Shown here: piece after piece, positions 60,301 to 64,000 of the stretch
Position numbering within the stretch: the stretch's first letter is position 1
Layout: each line of letters begins with the position of its first letter
NCBI GenBank assembly: GCA_958295665.1
Contig: OY282559.1
Span: forward strand, 128,315,605 to 128,379,604
From: Tipula vernalis
Taxonomy: Eukaryota; Arthropoda; Insecta; Diptera; Tipulidae
Length of the DNA: 64,000 nucleotides
Reading direction: 5' to 3'
Program-made: the position numbers and the translations under genes
Notes under the pieces: generated by a model
Told to the model about the DNA's origin: nothing
What the model saw: only the letters and a program-made list of their open reading frames with translations
Database searches by the model: none

Positions 60301-61300
60301 GAAAAACGAAAAGAATTTATTTTATCTTTTCCGAAAGCATGGAAATGTGGTACGCCTGCTGCTGGTGTACAGACATCACATTGTCCTTTTTAACTGATTT
60401 TTGTTTTTTTTTAACGTTAAGGAGTACAAAAACAAAAAATGTCGTATAAAATCATATGAACAAAGAATCTACTGCCAATATACATAGGTATGTACATACA
60501 CAATGAATAGCTCACGTCTAGCATATTTAGCATAGCAGCGCGTACCACACAAATTAATGAATTATTCTTAATAAAAATGTAAATAATTTTAGTTTTTAAT
60601 TAAATTAAAAAAAGTTTCAATTAGCACGATTTGTTTTTTTTTTTATTTCTTCGGTTTAAAGTTGTAATAAAAAATGTTTATTCCCTAAAGATTTCTTTTT
60701 TTGTTTTTTTGTAAATTAATCCAAAAGATAAAATTTTAAAAGATGTTATGATTTTTGTATTGGTACGGATATATTAAGTTTCTTTAGAATACGAGATGTT
60801 GTTTTAATTGTAGTTGTTTAGAAAATAATCTTGTGGTAAACGTCTTAATTAATGTGGCTTACTAATTAGTAAATTTGGTATTAATATAAAAGTGGTTTTA
60901 TGGATGGAAAATTAATATTTCAGTTCAGCTAAAATCACTTCAGCTAAAGTGTACACGTACTTTATAGAAATCTAAAATTTGGTGAGCTGTCTGAAATGCT
61001 CATCAAAAATAAGTTGACCAACTAGTCGTGTTGAATGTCAAGCATCATTACCCAACAAAATTGATAGCAACAAGAATAGGATGACTGCTGAAAATATAAA
61101 TAAGAAAATAATTAGATACAATTTAATGTATAATTAAATAAGATAACTTAGCTTCAATAGTCGATAGACTATATGGTATATTCAGTTGAAATTCACCTGT
61201 ATATTGACTTTATAAGCAAAAATTACAACTATCAATTATTCCATATTATTCACGATTACAATAATTTATTCGCGATTAAATACCTACAATTAAGACACAT
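60301..61300. other. Stretch without gene
   Basis: No coding frame, RNA gene or clear repeat. T-rich runs occur at 60400-60420 and 60630-60710. Confidence 0.45.
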
Positions 61301-61303
61301 TAT

Positions 61304-62045
61304 TATTATTATTGAAGGGCCATGTAGGCGATAAGCCACCTCGCACTGCGACCTAAAAGATCTATTGTGCTGGACCATGCTGAATTACCCATCCAGTCAA
61401 TATTCAGGCTCTTAATGAACCCGATAATACTGCCAGCCGGTAGGTGATACATTCTATCTGGGCTTATTGCTCTCCCTCTTAGTTGTTTACTACAGCATGT
61501 AGTTCCGCTAGAAAGACGGTAGCATTGGAACCCAAGGACTTCGATAGGGCTGTCCCACTCCCTATTCCTACCCCTGCCACGTCTTCCGTTTGATTTTACT
61601 CTTACAAGTTGCTAGGAATTACAAATCGCCTGTAGGTTACCCAGCTTTACTACAGGAAGGCTAAATAAAACTGGAGGGTGCCTGGTATCCAGAGTCCGCA
61701 TATTTTGGACTGATTAACCTATCAGCATATGCTGTTCCACCTTAGATTAGGGTTTTTGTCAAGGTTGACTCCATTAGCGCCGTACTTTAGCCTGTGCCAA
61801 ATGGCGAAAAAGGTGCCAAATAGCCTTAGTTACCAGAAATTGCCACGAGGAGGCAGCACGTACACTTGGGAATTGTGAACAGGTTACCCCTTACACAATT
61901 GTACCCATCACGCAGCTGCCTAATACATGACCAAAACAGCTCACGTGATGCGCACCCTACTGGAAGGTTACGAAGCTGGTAGATTAATCTACTCAACTTT
62001 GGTCGCCCCCCTCCAATAGACGCCAAACCACCAATTATTAAGACA
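61304..62045 (-). mobile_element. Non-LTR 3' fragment with (AAT)n tail, I-like
   Basis: A GC-richer block of about 740 bp that ends at 61304 in ATTATTATTATTATT, read on the minus strand as an (AAT)n tail. TAA/AAT tails are characteristic of I-superfamily non-LTR elements. No clear protein was read, so it is probably the 3' end or UTR of such an element or a SINE that borrows its tail. The frame at 61826-62026 is not assigned. Confidence 0.45.
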
Positions 62046-62205
62046 CGTAGATGAAACTAAACTCTAAAAATGTTACGATAAATTAATGTAATGAAAATTA
62101 AGTTTTTTTTTAATATTTCGTTTGCTCCGTGGGGGTATTTGTGAATTCGAATCGAACTTGATCGGGTCTTCGATGTATAAGATTCATATTTGATTTAAAT
62201 AAGAA

Positions 62206-64000
62206 ATGAATGAATCTGAGTCTAACACATTTATTTTATTTTATTTATTCCAAAATAGGACAGCGAGCAGACAAAAGTCCAGTTACACGCTGCCTCTAAA
62301 TAGTATACAAAAGAGAAGAAAAAAAATCGTAATTAAAAATACAATAATAATATTAATAACAATACACACGATAATATCAACTCACGAACCTTCAAATAAA
62401 ACAATCATTCAGTACATAGATACACTTACACAAAAACTCTCGGCTTTGTCCAGTCGTATTGCATGGTACAGGCGAAGTCGAGACAGAAAAATACAGAACA
62501 AAATATTCTCACAAAATGAGGGAACGATCTATAGAAAACTTGCAAAACACGATACAGAGAACCCTGATGCACAGCCACCTTCAGCTGCAGATGTCCACAG
62601 TTTTTGGTCTGGGAAACAGATGTCTCACATAATAGTGAGGCATATTGGATCGCAGATGAGGCGACTAGAACAGACAAAACATACTTACAGACATCATAAA
62701 TCATACACATAATTGGAAAGCCCCCGGTACAGATAAAATTCAAAATTATTGGTACAAGAAATTCGCGAGTGTGCATCCGTATTTAACTCAACATGTAAAC
62801 AAATTTATAGCGAATCCGCAGGTGATGCCCGATTTTTTAAAAATAAGCGTAATCTATTTACAACGCTTATAGATTACCAAAAAGCCTTTGACTCTTTTCC
62901 TCATACTCATGTTTGGTGAAGGTTTTGCAGTTGTAAAAAATTGATCCTGTTATCATTCTTTTTCTGCAGCATGTCATGAGCCATTGGAGACCCTGTACAA
63001 CTGTCTTTTAATAATTGCAAAATTACAACAAAACAAATACACATTAGAAGAGGTATATTTCAGGGAAAGTCTTTCAGCCCTCTCTGGTTTTGCCTCTATC
63101 TGAATCCACTCTCTAACATTCTAAACAATAGCATTTACGGGTATAAAATTAAACACAACACACAAGTTTTACATACAATATCACACTTGATCTATATAGA
63201 TAATATTAAACTGTACGCATCAATAAAAACACATATTTAGTCATAACCACAAATAGCAGGTTTGGACAAGTGCAGGACACAGCTAATCAACGGAGGGTGA
63301 CAGGAGGGGAGGGGCGGTATATCTAACTTGAGGATGGTTCGATAATGCAATCAATGCAAAAGGGGGATACTTACAAATAGCTTGGCTTCATTCAATCTCG
63401 CTATATAAATCACACAAGCACCAAAACACAAATAATACAAAAATACAAAAACAGACTTACACATATACTCAAAACATAGTTAAACTCAAAGAATTCAGTT
63501 AGAGCAATAAATATATACGCAATTCCAATTCTGACATATTCATTTGGTATTATACGCTGGACAGAAACTGATCTTCAAACGTTAGAAAGATTAACATGTA
63601 CCACACTCACAAAATACAGAAAACATCACCCACAATCTGCGATAGAAAGCGTGACCCTACATAGGAAAATAGGTGGAAGAGACCTAATAGACATTTCCAA
63701 TTTGCATTACAAAATCATACACAAGGTCCGGGAATATTTTTACTCTAAACCAAACACATCACCACTATATAACGCAATAGTTAAAGCAGACATAAAACAC
63801 ACACCATTAAACTTACGCCATTCCGATAGTTCAAATGAACCCAGTAATATTACTGATCAGGATAAAATGTTAGCATAGTCTCAGAAGTCGCTCCACGGAG
63901 GGCATCAACATGACCTAAGCCAAATTCATGTCGACAATGAAGCGTCGAAGAAATGGCTAATTATTGGAGATGTCTTTCCGGAGATTGTAGAATTCATGCT
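62206..64000 (+). mobile_element. R4/Dong-like LINE, runs off the right edge
   Basis: A plus-strand LINE of the restriction-endonuclease type. The pre-RT segment at 62206-62712 has SSRIAWYRRSRDRKIQNKIF then YRKLAKHD and a VHSFW motif. RT pieces follow: LIDYQKAFDSFPHTHVW near 62870-62920, IRRGIFQGKSFSPLWFCLYL near 63045-63105, and the catalytic box as YIDN (usual YMDD) near 63195. The C-terminal part is GGRDLIDISNLHYKIIHKVR (63651-63878), and ASKKWLIIGDVFPEIVEF continues to the edge. Stops and the altered catalytic Asp show it is dead. The clade is inferred from these motifs. Confidence 0.75.

Overview
The window looks like repeat-rich, heterochromatin-like DNA from an insect, most probably a higher fly (Diptera). 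The base composition is strongly A+T rich. It holds relics of mariner, Tc1, piggyBac, Gypsy, BEL/Pao and at least four kinds of non-LTR retrotransposon. The single convincing host gene is a four-exon microsomal cytochrome P450 of the CYP4-clan type, closest in my reading to the fly CYP313 group. The species is not determined.

Layout. 1-2990 is an AT-rich satellite with a roughly 0.9-1.0 kb higher-order repeat. 3000-5040 is a dead CR1/Jockey-like LINE carrying a SINE fragment. 5968-19711 is the P450 gene: exon 1 is at 5968-6130 and exons 2-4 are packed into 18260-19711. Intron 1 is about 12.1 kb and contains a piggyBac relic split by a mariner, two LINEs of opposite orientation, a full-length SINE with target duplication, a fold-back element and a Tc1-like relic. 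The four exons join in matching phases to an uninterrupted frame of 498 residues.

20690-36530 is dominated by one roughly 185-bp satellite family. It lies in four blocks separated by a fold-back element, a 635-bp retroposon with a 23-bp target duplication, a TTAA-flanked MITE, a second piggyBac relic, and another dead LINE at 33630-35830. 39043-39323 may be a decayed exon of a BTB/BACK-type protein. 39560-40828 is an inverted plus tandem 425-bp repeat. Each of its three tandem copies carries a sequence that fits the conserved core of a hammerhead ribozyme; this is the most unusual signal in the window.

41060-44440 is a Gypsy relic followed by a BEL/Pao relic. 44596-51404 is an almost complete BEL/Pao element on the minus strand: 595-bp LTRs with five differences, a GTGTG target duplication and a probable tRNA-Tyr primer site, but two in-frame stops and two frameshifts. 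It landed in a Jockey-type LINE whose parts lie at 44440-44595 and 51410-54425. A further LINE (54425-55790), a short-unit minisatellite (58000-60300) interrupted by a second copy of the 635-bp retroposon, an I-like 3' fragment with an (AAT)n tail, and an R4/Dong-like LINE running off the right edge complete the window.

Apart from the P450 I see no intact host coding gene. All mobile elements show disabling breaks, so the region reads as a graveyard of nested insertions around and within one apparently intact gene. All exon joins, repeat boundaries and family names come from reading the sequence by eye, without database searches.
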